DNA from: Argopecten irradians
Lineage: Eukaryota; Mollusca; Bivalvia; Pectinida; Pectinidae
Assembly (NCBI RefSeq): GCF_041381155.1
Contig: NC_091138.1
Span: 19,283,255-19,347,254 of the forward strand
Reading direction: 5' to 3'
DNA: 64,000 bases
Every line of letters starts with the position of its first letter. Within the stretch, counting starts at the first letter, position 1. Below the pieces are notes generated by a model. That model saw only the letters and a program-made list of their open reading frames with translations. It searched no databases and was not told the origin of the DNA. The position numbers were made by a program, and so were the translations under genes. Of the stretch, positions 50,001 to 62,600 are shown piece after piece.

Positions 50001-53000
50001 TTGACTCATTTCCTTTTACAAATGACCAAATAATGCTCAAAATGTGTTTTCCCTATATAAACTATAGTAAACTTAACCCCTCCCAAAGGGAAAACCTGAG
50101 ACCCCACGGACATATAATTCAAAATTTTTGTAAAGGACCTTTAGACCTTTCCATCTATGAAGAGTATTTGATTTCATCACATCTGTGAGTGGAGAAGATT
50201 TTTGAAATTATAGTCATTTTTACCCCTTTTGGCCCCTCCCACAGCCCCTAAGGGGGTCGGGACCATACAATTCACAATTTTGATTGGCCTTATGCCTTAG
50301 AAGGTTTGTGCAAAATTTCATTGAATTTGCTTCAACGGTTTTAGAGAAGAAGTCGAAAATGTAAATTGTTTACGGACATACGACGGACGACGACGGAGAA
50401 ACGGCGATTAGAATAGGTCACTTGAGACTTCGTTGGAAAGGTACCAGGTGTGACGTCACGCATCTGCGAACGTCATGTTCTTCAGAGAATCAATGTGAAT
50501 CTTTCTCACAAATTGGTGATGTCACAATCAATACTTTCTCGCAAGGGAGATAACACATTAATAGGAAAAACGTAATACATCATGGCCATTAATGTATTGG
50601 ATAAATCATGTTTATGAACAGAAAGATAAGTTTACAATGAAGTACTCATCTAAACAAAGTTTGCGTTAGTCAATACTACTCAATATTTCTAAATGGTCTT
50701 AAAAGAATGACCGGAAATGAATGATATCTTGTAATTACAAATGTTATACAAGATTATTATTAACTGATATTACCTTGGGTATCTCCCCAGCCAGTAGCAA
50801 CACAGTTAGTACCCGCTGGCACGTCCTCCTCGGTAATACAGACAGTATTGACGTAGTTATTCAGTGTGACAGGCCTGGCGAGCACCAAAATGGCGATGTC
50901 GTTGTTAAGGTCATTATTGTTGTAACTAGGATGGCTTTTTATAGCCCTCACAGACACCCTTTGCTCCGTGGATCCTGTGGTGGTTTTGTCGTGGACACCA
51001 AGCCGCACTGTCCATTTGGAAGCCACGCCCAATACTCTTAATATTCACAAAGATATTTTTTGTACATGAAGATCTTGCATAAAATGGTGAAACGAATATA
51101 CATTCCCGGCCTACAAAACTCCACAGCCGGGTATGAAACGCTTCCTATGTGTGCTAGTGGAGCACTGCCGCAGATAATCACTAGGGCAAAAACTTCTTTG
51201 CTTTTTTAAAAGTTTCAAATTACTTCATGTTTAAAGATACGGGTATAGATATCTTGTTTTGCGTAAAACCAACATAACAATCCTTGATATGTTATCGCTC
51301 TTACCGCCCACAAGACGTCTACTTGATAATCTGCAGAATTTCTGCTTGAGCGCTCGCCCCTGTGAGGAAGGTTCTGGGTTCTGTCCCCTGGCCGACACAC
51401 ACCAAAGTCTATAAAAGTGGTAGTTTCTGCTCCTGCTTAGCGCTCAGCATAACGGGAGTGGGACGACTGGTTTGCCCGTTGTCAGTATAATGTGACCGGG
51501 TGGGGTGGAGTTCCTGGTGTCTTCGGCGGCATGCTTCAGTGATATAGCACTATAAAAAGGGCAACAGTTCCACTATACAAGAAAACACAACACGAATATA
51601 CCGCAGTTTTCCAAAACACGCACCTCCCACGACATACACGCAACACACCGCATACATGGGAGGCCGTCCTTGCATGACCATAGCTGTTAATAAGACGTTT
51701 ATTAATCAAACAAACAAACAAACAAAATTCTGTACATTTTCATTTCGAAAAGACCGCCATGTCCGCCATATACATGTATATACGTATCGCAAATAAAATC
51801 TTACTGTGAACTAAATTATTTGTACGTTGCCTAGTATATTAAGGATATAAAACGGACTTAAAGCATGTATACAACAGTCTGAATAGCATTTTTAACATTT
51901 TTATTTTGCTCCACTAACGGTAATGAGCTCGAAGCTCTAAAGATGACATTATTATCTATCTAGAAGGCATTTAATACTATTGTGCAGCTAATGAAATGCA
52001 AGTCCCTTTGCTGCTATTCTCTATTGCTAACTTAAATTTGGATCAATAAACCATTCACACAAATAGTGTATACTCAAGAGAGATACCACTCTATTTTACA
52101 TAGACCACATTGTTAAAGTTTGTTAATGTTTTATAATGTATTATTAAAACAAAGGAATATTAGTTAGCTATTGTGTTCAATAATTAAAGTATAGATTCTC
52201 ACATAACACTAGACTGAAAATAAGTTTGGGTCCTTCAGCTCAAAACTCAGGGCAGGGAAACAAGCCATATTAGTTAGCTATTGTGTTCAATAATTAAAGT
52301 ATAGATTCTATCTGAGTTTCCGAATTCATATCATGGTTATCTAGGAATAATTACCTGCCAGAAAACATTTTTACTTTTGAAATTCATAATTAGCCAGCCA
52401 ATCAGCGGCCGGATTAAAATTCTATTCTGGTCTCAATCTTGTATACACAGGTGCCATTTCGAAGGTCCTTTTTCCATTTAGTTGGTTGTTCTCTTATACA
52501 AATAGATTAAGACTGAAGTCAACGCTGTCAATAAAACGAGTTGACCTATATTGATGTTTGTAATTTAGGACAAAAGAAAAGTGGTCTTATCAAGCCGGTG
52601 CTAACTAATGCAATTTTGACTGATTGCGTTCTGGAAATGTAAGTGAATTGGCGTGATCATTTGTATCCATCATACAAATATAGGATAAACAAAATACAGA
52701 AGTAACTGATGATTAGAATAATGCCAATTACTATCAAAAAAACAGGTTCGTAGATAATGAAACAACCTGAAGTCTGAACCAGTCTTAAATTTAGAATTAG
52801 AATTAGCCAGTCACAGATGACGTTACAAAAAGACACGTCATTTTTGATTGGTTAAGCAAAAACGCAAGTCTTAACACTGTTTCATGATCCTGGGTTCAGG
52901 AATTAAACTCATAATGATACAGATTACATACAAATGGAAAACAACAACAGTGGATATTGTATTTATTTTACAAATAATATAAATTCAATATGAAAATTTA

Positions 53001-55249
53001 CCTACCCATCAACACAGTGAGCCGCTGTTGCCACGAGACGATCTGTTATCAAGCTACCGCCACACATATGGAAACCATTATATTCCAATAGTGCCTGAGT
53101 GTCAGATTTGTTTATACCAAAAAAATACAAAATAAAAAGTAAATAAAAATTATAGTTTTCTTTCATAAAAAGCTATTGCATATAGGGGACAAATACAATT
53201 TGGTTGGCGGCATAAAGGTTGCTGGGCTAGCAGTGTTCTCTGGGGCTGGGAGTGATTAATGAGTTTTAGGTTTGAAACTCAAACTTTATCTAAGTACCCC
53301 GAGCTCTCTGTATCTAAATGTCCCCCTCCCCCTGGTCAAGTAGGGATTTATGGGATTTAGGTCCACTCTCTGATATACGGGCATTCGGTATCTTAAACGT
53401 ACCCGTCCCTACTTAGATACAGTTCTCGGTATAGGGGTATATAAGGAGCAAGTAAGATAGTTCGGGGTTCAGAAGTTTTTAGCGGGGTTGTTAGTTTTGA
53501 GTAGGGAGTTTTTGGTTGTTAGTTTTGAGTTGGGAGTTTTTAGTTGGAAGTTTTTAGCGAGCCGGGTAGTTTAGAGTTGGAGAGTTTAAAGTTTGAAGAG
53601 GAGTTACTGTTTTAGGACTCAAGGATACAGCTATATTTGATGTGAATTGTGACTTATGTTTATATTGTTAATAAACTTGTACATAAAACTTCTGTTAATT
53701 GCAGTGTTACCTGCCCCCGGAACGCTACAATAATAATATCGCATACAAAGACACTGTAGAATCATATGAATTTAGTTTTGAAAGGGAATTGTATTTATAA
53801 TACGAAATTAAATTGCAGCGAAAGGTCCAGGAAATAGAGAATCATTTTACTGTATGTCTGTACGTTTTAAATACTTTTGTAGCATTAGAAAATATTTTGT
53901 TTATTGGAATGGTCATTTTTAGAGTCTTCAGTTATGTGTTGAATGAATATGGAGTCATAATTATTATGATGTGACCATTCATTTATTTTGGTCAGGCAAT
54001 ATTTCTTCACGCGCATTTTACGCGAAATTCCCATGAAATGTTGTCGGTAGATGATTTTTCAGTTATTTTTATATTCAACATGGTTTAGTTTTAATAAATG
54101 GTCATTTCATATCACATCGTAATAAGATGACCATTTTCAATTAATAAATTTGTGTTGAGTTTGTAGACATGCATAGAATATTCTCTTTTAACATTGATTC
54201 TGCTTTTGCAATCTCGTATAAACAACCAAAATCATATCCTTTTCAAGTATTGGAGTCAGTCTACAGTTTGATATGAATTAAGTGATAAACATGGCAGATA
54301 AACTCGTCAATAAAGTATTCCAATAAAACCGCGAGTGGGATACTTTAAATCAAATTTATTTCGATTTACTTATCAAATTTCGCTATGGACGTTAGGCCTA
54401 ATTTACGTTAATTCAATTTTGTCCGCCTGTTAATAACTACTTCAGATATCGGTATCGGAAATCGCGAAAAGGTAACCGTATAAGCTGATATCTAAATCAC
54501 ATAGAAAGAGTGAAAGTATACTAACCATCCATGGCCAGCTGTTCGGTGTTGCCTCGGTGCCACCAACTATATAGGTGGACAGGGGAGAGTAAGCTTGGGT
54601 ACCACATCCGCTTCTGTTGATGCCTTGCATCCTACCCCCGGGTTTGGCTGCAATACGACATTTCGTCCTTATTGTCATTAAACCTTCTTTGTTGATACAT
54701 TTATAACAAACTATCACAATGGCTATTTACACATTATGAAATAAAATGCGAATTATAATTGTCAAAATGTTAATATAGATCTACAATTATTTGGCTATTT
54801 GCTGATTGTGTATTTAAATAAAAATTAATACATATATGAAATTGAAATATCCCTTCTTTAGAGTGAATTGAAAAAAGTTCTAAATAATCAAATTTATTGT
54901 CTATAGCATAGCGTGGCTACAACAGAAAAAAATCTATAAAAATAAGTACATTAGTATGAATTTTTTTTGTACCTGTCGCGTCTTCCTCGCGCTTATTTTG
55001 TAATTATTTATATTTTTGTCGATTTAGACTTCTTAAGAAAGGGAATGTAGTTGGATTCCCGAAGTCATTAGCCAATCATCTACAAGACATAATACTGTTA
55101 AATACTAAACGTAGAAAATTTGAGTACAAACTTATAAAAAAACACGTTCACCAAAAAAACTGCATATATAATGTACAAAATGTATCAGAATCTAAAAAGT
55201 TCTTACCATAAGCCAGAGCAGCCAGTCCTAATACAATCAATGCCCTCAT
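47030..55249 (-). CDS. Secreted trypsin-like serine protease 2 (peptidase family S1)
   Basis: Close paralogue of gene 1, 273 aa in seven coding exons: 55249-55207, 54647-54526, 53094-53006, 51036-50774, 48643-48495, 47944-47887, 47127-47030; coding sum 822 nt. Exon lengths equal those of gene 1 except exon 2, which is 24 nt (8 codons) shorter in the pro-region. Signal peptide [19 protein letters not shown] at 41-44, again preceded by Tyr (Tyr40). Triad His81 (TAAHC), Asp131 (NNDIAIL) and Ser225 (GDSGGP); specificity Asp219, so trypsin-like. The C-terminal helix differs: [12 protein letters not shown] lacks the Trp that gene 1 has there (NYQSWI), which may weaken packing of the last helix but leaves the catalytic residues intact. 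Introns are swollen by SINEs, a large dispersed repeat and a possible LTR. An expressed, active enzyme is likely but less certain than for gene 1. Confidence 0.9.
48405..48460 (-). mobile_element. Ancient SINE relic in intron 5 of protease gene 2
   Basis: TGTATCATTGCCGCATACTG then CCAAAGACATAAAACAGCA corresponds to the relic at 37725-37762 of gene 1 and lies at the same distance from the exon 5 donor. Confidence 0.5.
48731..50430 (+). mobile_element. Dispersed non-coding repeat with AGAGGCCC start and GACGGACG end
   Basis: Begins ACAAGAGGCCCAAGAGGCCT then TGACGGTCACATGAG. It ends ACATACGACGGACGACGACG, then ATAGGTCACTTGAGAC. The interior repeats blocks such as CCATCTATGAAGAGTATTTG (near 49830 and 50151) and GACCCCTTTTGGCCCC. 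I recognise this pattern from memory as a very abundant bivalve repeat. It is not protein-coding. SINE copy 5 is nested inside it. Confidence 0.75.
49085..49586 (+). mobile_element. SINE-like retroposon, copy 5, nested insertion
   Basis: In plus (sense) orientation, ending in (CAAA)n. It lacks about 24 bp of the tRNA-like block (GGTTCTGG joins CCGAGACAC). CCATTTTG flanks both sides (49072-49079 and 49587-49594), part of an imperfect target duplication within the host repeat. Confidence 0.88.
51345..51726 (+). mobile_element. SINE-like retroposon, copy 6, 5'-truncated
   Basis: Starts within the tRNA-like block (GAGCGCTCGCCCCTGTGAGG) and ends in (CAAA)n. Head truncation with an intact tail is typical of retroposition. 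It lies in intron 3 of protease gene 2. Confidence 0.9.
52158..52309. repeat. 43-bp direct repeat pair, spaced 109 bp
   Basis: The sequence starting ATATTAGTTAGCTATTGTGT and ending AAGTATAGATTCT occurs identically at 52158-52200 and 52267-52309, in intron 3 of protease gene 2. Confidence 0.95.
53190..53731 (+). mobile_element. Possible solo LTR in intron 2 of protease gene 2
   Basis: A TATA-box-like GGGGTATATAAGGAGCAAG (near 53434-53452) is followed about 230 bp later by AATAAAC and an end CCGGAACGCTACA. This is the layout of an LTR (promoter, R region, poly(A) signal, CA terminus). G-rich repeats of GAGTTTTTAG lie between. The left end and a target duplication were not found, so the boundaries are uncertain. 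Confidence 0.35.
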
Positions 55250-55440
55250 AGTTGTTCTTGGTGAGTGATTAGTGAGTGAATCGAGATCTGGGACCTAACT
55301 TATCGTCAGGTAGATAAAAAAATCTTGATAGGTCGCCATAACGCAAGATAATTGATAACATGTCTGGTGTCAGACAGAAATAGCACGTTTCCAGTATTGA
55401 GTTCAACGACAAAAATGTCATTGGTGAACATTACGATTAG
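55250..55440 (-). promoter_or_regulatory. Conserved 5' flank / promoter block of protease gene 2
   Basis: Aligns with 40220-40430 upstream of gene 1, including GATAGGTCGCCAT, CAGACAGAAATAGCACG and AGTATTGAGTTCAACGA. Homology to the gene 1 flank resumes beyond SINE copy 7 at about 56040-56285 (TAAGTCACTTCATTATGTA, AAAGGGCGCGCACTT, ATGAATATGTTCACA). Confidence 0.5.
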
Positions 55441-55581
55441 CTTCATTTTTAAACCTAATCTTTTGGACCAGTTTTCTTGTCTCCTTTAGAAGAAGTCGAA
55501 AGATAAAATAGTCAATTACATAGAAATTAATACATTTTATATGTACATATTGTAGAACAAAAGAGATATGTAATTATTCCA

Positions 55582-55604
55582 TTCTTTCTTTCTTTCTTTC
55601 TTTC
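55582..55604 (+). repeat. (TTCT)n microsatellite
   Basis: About five TTCT units upstream of protease gene 2. Confidence 0.9.
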
Positions 55605-55644
55605 CGGATTTCTTGAAACAGGAAGTGTCGACATAAACTTATTA

Positions 55645-56027
55645 TGTTTGTTTGTTTGTTTGATTAATTAACGTCCTATTAACAGCTATGGTCATGTATG
55701 CGGTGTATAGTGGAACTGTTGCTCTTTTTATAGTGCTATATCACGGAAGCATGCCGCCGAAGACACCAGGCACTCCACCCCATCCAGTCACATTATACTG
55801 ACAACGGGCAAACCAGTCGTCCCACTCCCGTTATGCTGAGCGCTAAGCAGGAGCAGAAACTACCACTTTTATAGACTTTGGTGTGTGTCGGCCAGGGGAC
55901 AGAACCCAAAGCCTTCCTCACAGGGGCGAGCGCTCAACCAAAGGCCAAAAGTGAGGTGGTGTCAAGGGAGACTCTAGGAAGAACAAAGTAATTTAGGGAG
56001 AAAGCAAAGACAAGATCCTAAGGGCTG
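55645..56027 (-). mobile_element. SINE-like retroposon, copy 7, internally deleted
   Basis: Perfect 11-bp target duplication TAAACTTATTA at 55634-55644 and 56028-56038. Relative to the family it lacks about 90 bp after GGTCATGTA and most of the head. It inserted into the duplicated 5' flank of protease gene 2; the orthologous site by gene 1 is empty. Confidence 0.92.
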
Positions 56028-56318
56028 TAAACTTATTAATAAGTCACTTCATTATGTATATTATTTATTAAAGGGCGCGCACTTGCATCACATAATCACA
56101 CTATTTCCTACTGAAAATTAGTCCAGTCGCTACCCTTGACAATAAGCAAATCTACAATCATGCAATGAATATGTTCACACCTTCAACATGTGGGAAACAT
56201 GTGTGTGGTGGGTGGAAGGCAGACTTATAATTGTTAAGAAACATGATCTCGAAGCGCTTATCAGCATGAAAATTTCTTTGTAAGGAAACATTATTTTTGC
56301 TAATGAATTTTTTTTATT

Positions 56319-56482
56319 GTCAAAGTAAACCTGTTGAGTGAATTTGCGGCCGAAATTTTGATCCCACTCTTACTGCAATGCTGAATATGTTTTTATTGTG
56401 ATATTCTGATATTCGTTACAATTCGCAGTAAGAATATGTCCAAAATACGGGTAGCAAATTCATTCAACAATTTTACTGTGAC
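56319..56482. repeat. Foldback repeat between protease genes 2 and 3
   Basis: Left arm GTCAAAGTAAACCTGTTGAG then TGAATTTGC; inverted partner GCAAATTCATTCAAC then AATTTTACTGTGAC. A half copy lies at 37265-37320 in intron 5 of protease gene 1. Confidence 0.65.
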
Positions 56483-56681
56483 AGGACAGGATAATTCAAA
56501 ATAATGCTTTTTATAAATCTTATCAATAGACGGAGACTTAATTGGCGAAGGATACTGCTGACATCATATGTCTCATCAATGTGAACAAGAACCAAGTAAC
56601 ATATCATAAGGACGCTATTTTAACAAACCACTTAATTCCACATATACCAAGACAACAAATGTAAATTGAATAACATTTTAA

Positions 56682-59600
56682 TTAGCCATTACTGGTGATA
56701 ATATGTGCTTGCCATAAGGTTGCCTGATGGTGTATCCATGGCATATATTTGGCGACATCAGTATAAATCCCTGGTTTTTTAGGTTGGGCGCAATCGATTC
56801 CCCAGCTGGTGATACCTAGGGGTCATAACATAAAATCACGAATAAATACGCTGTAATTAATACAATGTTTACTTTTTACTGCTCCAAATATTCATCCCAC
56901 ATAAGTAGGAGTATTACGGGTTCACAAATGCTCAACTGAATGCATTTGTAACAGGAGGAAGTGTTGGACTAGAATGGGTGTCGAGATAAAAAGAACGGTA
57001 AAAGCACGTTATAATCAAGTGCCACGACCTGGATTCGAATCTCCTCCGTTATGATAAACAAACAGCTCTATCGAAAGAGCCAAATACTTCATGCTCTGTC
57101 AACTGATTGACAGAGACAGTATCTAAAACTAGGTACAGACCTTCTTTTACACAAGTGTGATATACTTTTCAAAGGGTTATCATTTCACTGGCTGTGCTAT
57201 AATTTCTCCTTATTGTCGACACACAATCTTACAAAAGTCACGGTGTCAGTTTTTTTTTTAAATATGCGAGGGCTAACTGCAAATAATTGGCATGTTAAAA
57301 AAAGTAAGCACGTATATGTCATTGCAGTTCCCTTTTCAATGCTAGCTAGACCCCATGTACATGTACATAGTGTATCTCAAACCCATGTAATGGTTCATAC
57401 GACGTTTAAAATGATATAGATATTCTCATATATTCTCTCATACCTACATTGTGTAATACTGGCTGACACACATGTCGCCTGAAGTTGGGTTGCATGACTA
57501 TCCATGCAATAAAGCCCCGTGACGTAACAGCGTCAACAAAATTACTATTTTCTAGGCACAATTTTAGCCATTTCTTTTTGAAGCTAAGCTGGATTTACTT
57601 TACTTTAAAAGACACAAACAACAGGATCTGCGTTGAAAATATCACGAATTTTTTATGTATGAAGATTTTACGAATTTTTTATGTATGAAGATTTTACTTG
57701 CAGTCACGTTTTTTCGATTTTATTTTAAAATGGTGGAAATTAATAGAAGTAAAATTGCAAGAAAACGTCGAGGTATGAGAGACAAATACTCTTTCATACG
57801 TGGATATGAAGGATAGGGAAGCCTCGGGTTTTACAACATTTTGTGACCCTCGGGTAGAATATCCCTATCCTTCATATCCACTTATGAAAGAGTCTTATAA
57901 TATTAGTCTAGGTTGAAATATGTGTATTAATGAGTCTATGTTTTCTTTTTGATTTTCAAAATACATCTATTAATGTGAAAAAAGAAGTATGATATTTAGT
58001 ATCCCATCGATGAACACTTACCTAGTTGGTACCATGTTGGACCAGACTTATAAACGAGAGGTCCACCACTGTCACCCTGTCAGAAACGTTTGAGAAAAAA
58101 CATTAAATAATACTCGTATTACTCAGCTAGGTAAAACCTAACGATTTAAAGAAACATAAAACGACCATTCAACCCAATCGAAGGACAGCCAATTATGATA
58201 TAACACATTTAATTAGTAATTGACAGGCACAGGTGGACTCTGGTTAGAATCCAATTTTTCATTGGTGGCTACACTTGGGAATTCTGTTCCATTCAGGTCC
58301 GATTCGGCAAGAAAATCATACGTCTGAGTTATATATCTGTAAGAGGAATCGTCAATGTCATCACCAGATGTTGTCGGAACTTTTTAGACACCATCGGCTA
58401 TTAAAACAAACCCGGTATTATTTGTAGCTGAAATCGTGTTTGGTGACATACCGAGCAGCTATCCTTCCGTCCCTGTGGGTAGCCTGCACAGAAGCTGGTG
58501 GCAGGGAAGAAATCGTGACCGTACCAATCATTGTGTTGACACGTACTGTCACTCAACACCGGGACGAACACTTGATTCAGCACATCATCAGAACCGGTTC
58601 CTGAATAATGGTAATCAGAATACTAATTATAAAAGCAATTGCTAGTGTAGGAGCAACGTTTCCATTTACGAACTTATTACCGTCTAGGTTTTATCAAATA
58701 GTATAACTATTTTTTGATGTTGTCTTCAATCACAAACCGGTTCATCAAATGACCGATAGCTAGAACATATCCAGTAATACCTTCGGAAACCAGAGTATAA
58801 ACTCCATTACGCTTCATTTATCTCCTGTGTCATAAGCGTTATATGTCTAAATATATCAACCAAACATAATACTTCTTACAAGTACCGTTTCGGTACATCG
58901 ATAAGGAAACCCCAGCAAGACGGTCTTCATTGATATGGCGCTTTTTCCATCAATCCGTGGTTAGGGTTTCGATGCACGACGACGGTACAAATTCTTGTTT
59001 TAATTTTTGATATATTTTATCAATGTTTCAATTAAAATAAAGTCAAAAACCTATTGTTATAGAGTATATAGATACCTTGTACATAAATATGGTATATCAT
59101 TGTAACAAAATAGTTTCATTTCCTAATAAAATTCAACGTTACAGTCAATTCTGTACTTTGATATGTCTTACAAAGCGCTTTGAAGTTTCATTCTATTTTG
59201 TTGAAATTTCCGAAAAGACCTTTTTCTGGAAAACGAAGCAGATCGTATCAAATAAAACCCGTCCACGTATCAGACCGCAACAAACATATAGTGTAGCCTG
59301 ATTACGTGGATAACCGACGATGATGTGGTAAATGAAGATGCGAAAACTACATGATGACATAATGTAAAAGGCAATAACGATATTTATGTAGGCGAATTAG
59401 AAGTGATTGGCCAATAATTCTAGTTTCAAAATGATACATTACAAAAAGTGAATTGCATTTGCAGATTAACCTTGTAAGCATTTTATAGAGCCAACCTTAC
59501 CCCGCGTTTCCCCCCAGCCGGCCGACAGACAGTGTAGTCCTTCTGTAACATGGATTGAGTTTGTTGGCAGACATATTGGCATTACCCCGTTATTATATTG

Positions 59601-62600
59601 AATTCTCTGAGATAAAACCATGATGGCGACATCATTTTCTACAGTATTGGTGTTATAAGACTCATGCATGATAATCTTATGGACATGATGAACACTTTCG
59701 TATCTCGTATGGGAGCTGATACGGTAGGCTCCAACACGTACTTCCCAACGGGAGGGGTCCAAACTACCGGGACTAAAAAAGTCAAAACATAGTATATACT
59801 TTATTGTTATGTAGGGAGATGTTTGATGATGGTAAATAATCCAGCAATGTAAAAATGCAGGAACCGATACTGAAAATATAAGGTATGCATCACTAAATAC
59901 CGGAATGTTGCTACACTTGAATACATCACACACTGTCTTTGCAGAAAATGTAATGATGTTAAGATGCATTTCTCGGATTTCTTTTTTCATAGTGGTATGA
60001 GAGTCGACCAATCAGAAAGCCAGATTTAGTATGAAAATTAATTATATAAATGTATTGAAACAAAAACACTGAAGTGATACCATATTTTGAAAGGTTGACG
60101 TACTCTTCAAAACAGTGGGCGGCGCTGAGGATGAGGTTGTCTGCTATAATACTGCCGCCACACACCTGGTCGCCAAGCTCCACCAACATGGCCTAAGAAG
60201 GAGGTTAAAATAAGTATGGCTATACAAACTGGAAATAGCAGCGGTACAAAGTCTGGTGAAAAGCCTGGGAGAAATCAAGACTTCAAATATGGGTCGTACA
60301 TGACTACAATTTTTGACATGTTGTTTTTTCTTCGGTAATCCATTGAAATCAATCAGGTTTGATGAATTAAGTTGGGAAAATCATTAAAATGGCTTCAGAT
60401 ACTTTATAATCGTTAGTTTGTTTGATTGTTCGATAAATTAACGTCTTATTAACAGCCAGGGTCATGTAAAGACGGCCTCCCATATATGCGATGTGTTGCG
60501 TGAATGTGTGCGAGGTGCGTGTTTTCGGAGACTGTGGTATGTTCGTGTTGTGTTTTCTTGTATTGTGGAACTGTTGCCCTTTTTATAGTGCTATATTACT
60601 GAAGTATGCCGCCGAAGACACCAAGCAACACACCCCACCCGGTCACATGTTGGCAACGGGCAAACCAGTCGTCCAACTCCCATTATCCTGAGCGCAAGCA
60701 GGAGCAGAAACTACCACTTTTATAGACTTTGGAGTGTCTCAGCCGGGGGACAGAACCCAGAGTCCCTCACAGCGGCGCTCAACAAAAAGGCCAAAAGGGA
60801 GGTGGTGTCAAGGGAGACGTTAGGAAGAAAAAAGGTAAGTTAGAATGAAACAAAAAGATAATATCCTAAATTTAGTCGCCTTTTATGATCATGCAATAGG
60901 GGCAGCAGGTACAATTCTAACGCCCTACCTGCAGGGCATGTAACTTAAAACACAGAAATTAGTATTTTTATGTCTTATGTATGTTTAGATGGCAACATAC
61001 CTGCATAAATCACTTTATAATTATATAACACTGAAAGAATGTGAAATAACATTGTAGACGACAACTTGGCTTCATGGTCTGATCGTATATACCAATTTCA
61101 TTTCACTATAAATGTTGGCCCTGTAGGTAGGGCGTAAGAATTGTACCTGCTGCCCCTATTGCATGATCGTAAAAGGCGACTAAATTTAGGATCTTATCTT
61201 TTCTTTCTCCCTAAATTACTTTGTTCTTCCTAGAGTCTCACTTGACACCACCTCACTTTTGGCCTATGGTTGAGCGCTCGCCCCTGTGAGGAAGGCTCTG
61301 GGTTCTGTCCCCTGGCCGAGACACACCAAAGTCTATATAAAAGTGGTAGTTTCTGCTCCTGCTTAGCGCTCAGCATAACGGGAGTGGAACGACTGGTTTG
61401 CCCGTTGTCAGTATAATTTGACCGGGTGGGGTGTGTGTTGCCTGGTGTCTTCGGCGGCATGCTTCAGTGATATAGCACTATAAAAAGGGCAACAGTTCCA
61501 CTATACAAGACACAACACGAATATACCGCAGTCTCCCAAAACACGCACCTCGCGCAACACACTGCATACATGGGAGGCCGTCCTTACATGACCATAGCTG
61601 TTAATAGGACGTTAATTAATCAAACAAACAAACAAAACAAACTATAAATGTAAATATAATAATTTTCAGCTATTCTTTGTACTCGTGAAATTAAAACCTA
61701 TATATTGAAAACACTATAAATATGTTGGTAACTTTTGGTGATTGATAACACATTAAAACATTTAAAAGCTTTTCTTGATTCGTATGTATGACAAATACGG
61801 CACATATAACTTTAAGTAACTCAAAGCTTAAAAATAAAAATGCACAGCCCAAGTCTGCTAAATAATATATAGTATTAATAGTTAATATTTTATAAAACAA
61901 TATTTAGCCAAGAAACAACTAAGGGTATGATCTATTCAACAGTAGAAAAAAATAATTATGTATCACTTTAACTATAGCAATGGCCCTGCAGGTAGGGCGT
62001 TTGAATTGTACCTGCCTGCCCCCTATTGCATGATCGCCCCTATTAAAAGGCGACTAAATTTAAGATCTTGTATTTTCTCTTCTTCCTAATTGACTTTATC
62101 TTTCCTAATGCCTCCCTTGACACCGCCTCACTTTTGGCCTGAAGTTGAGCGCTCGCCCCTGTGAGGAAGGCCTGGTTTCTTCGGCGGCATGCTTCAGTGA
62201 TACAGCACTATAAAAAGGGCAAGAGTTCCACTATACAAGAAGACAGAACACGAAAAACCGCAGTCTCCCAAAACATGCACCTCGCACAACATATACGCAA
62301 CACACCGCATACATGGGAGGCCGTCCTTACATGACCATATAGGGATTGGATTTCGTTTTTATGTTAACCATGCTTGTATGGAGCAATTCCTCTAAGAATA
62401 TATTCTAACGCGCCCCATAGAATATATTCTTAGAGGAATTGCTCCATACAAGCATGGTTAACATAAAAAACGAAATCCAATCCCTATATTTACACTCACA
62501 CGACTTTTTATTTATATTTTATGCAATAAAATCGTCATTTGAAAGTGACGTAATTATTCAATAAAAGTCGGTCAAAAGTGGGAGGAGCTTACTCAATTGA

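Noticed and set aside
57000-57075. tRNA-like GGATTCGAATCTCC in protease gene 3 intron
   Set aside because: Only a B-box-like segment is present; no A box, no acceptor stem and no cloverleaf.
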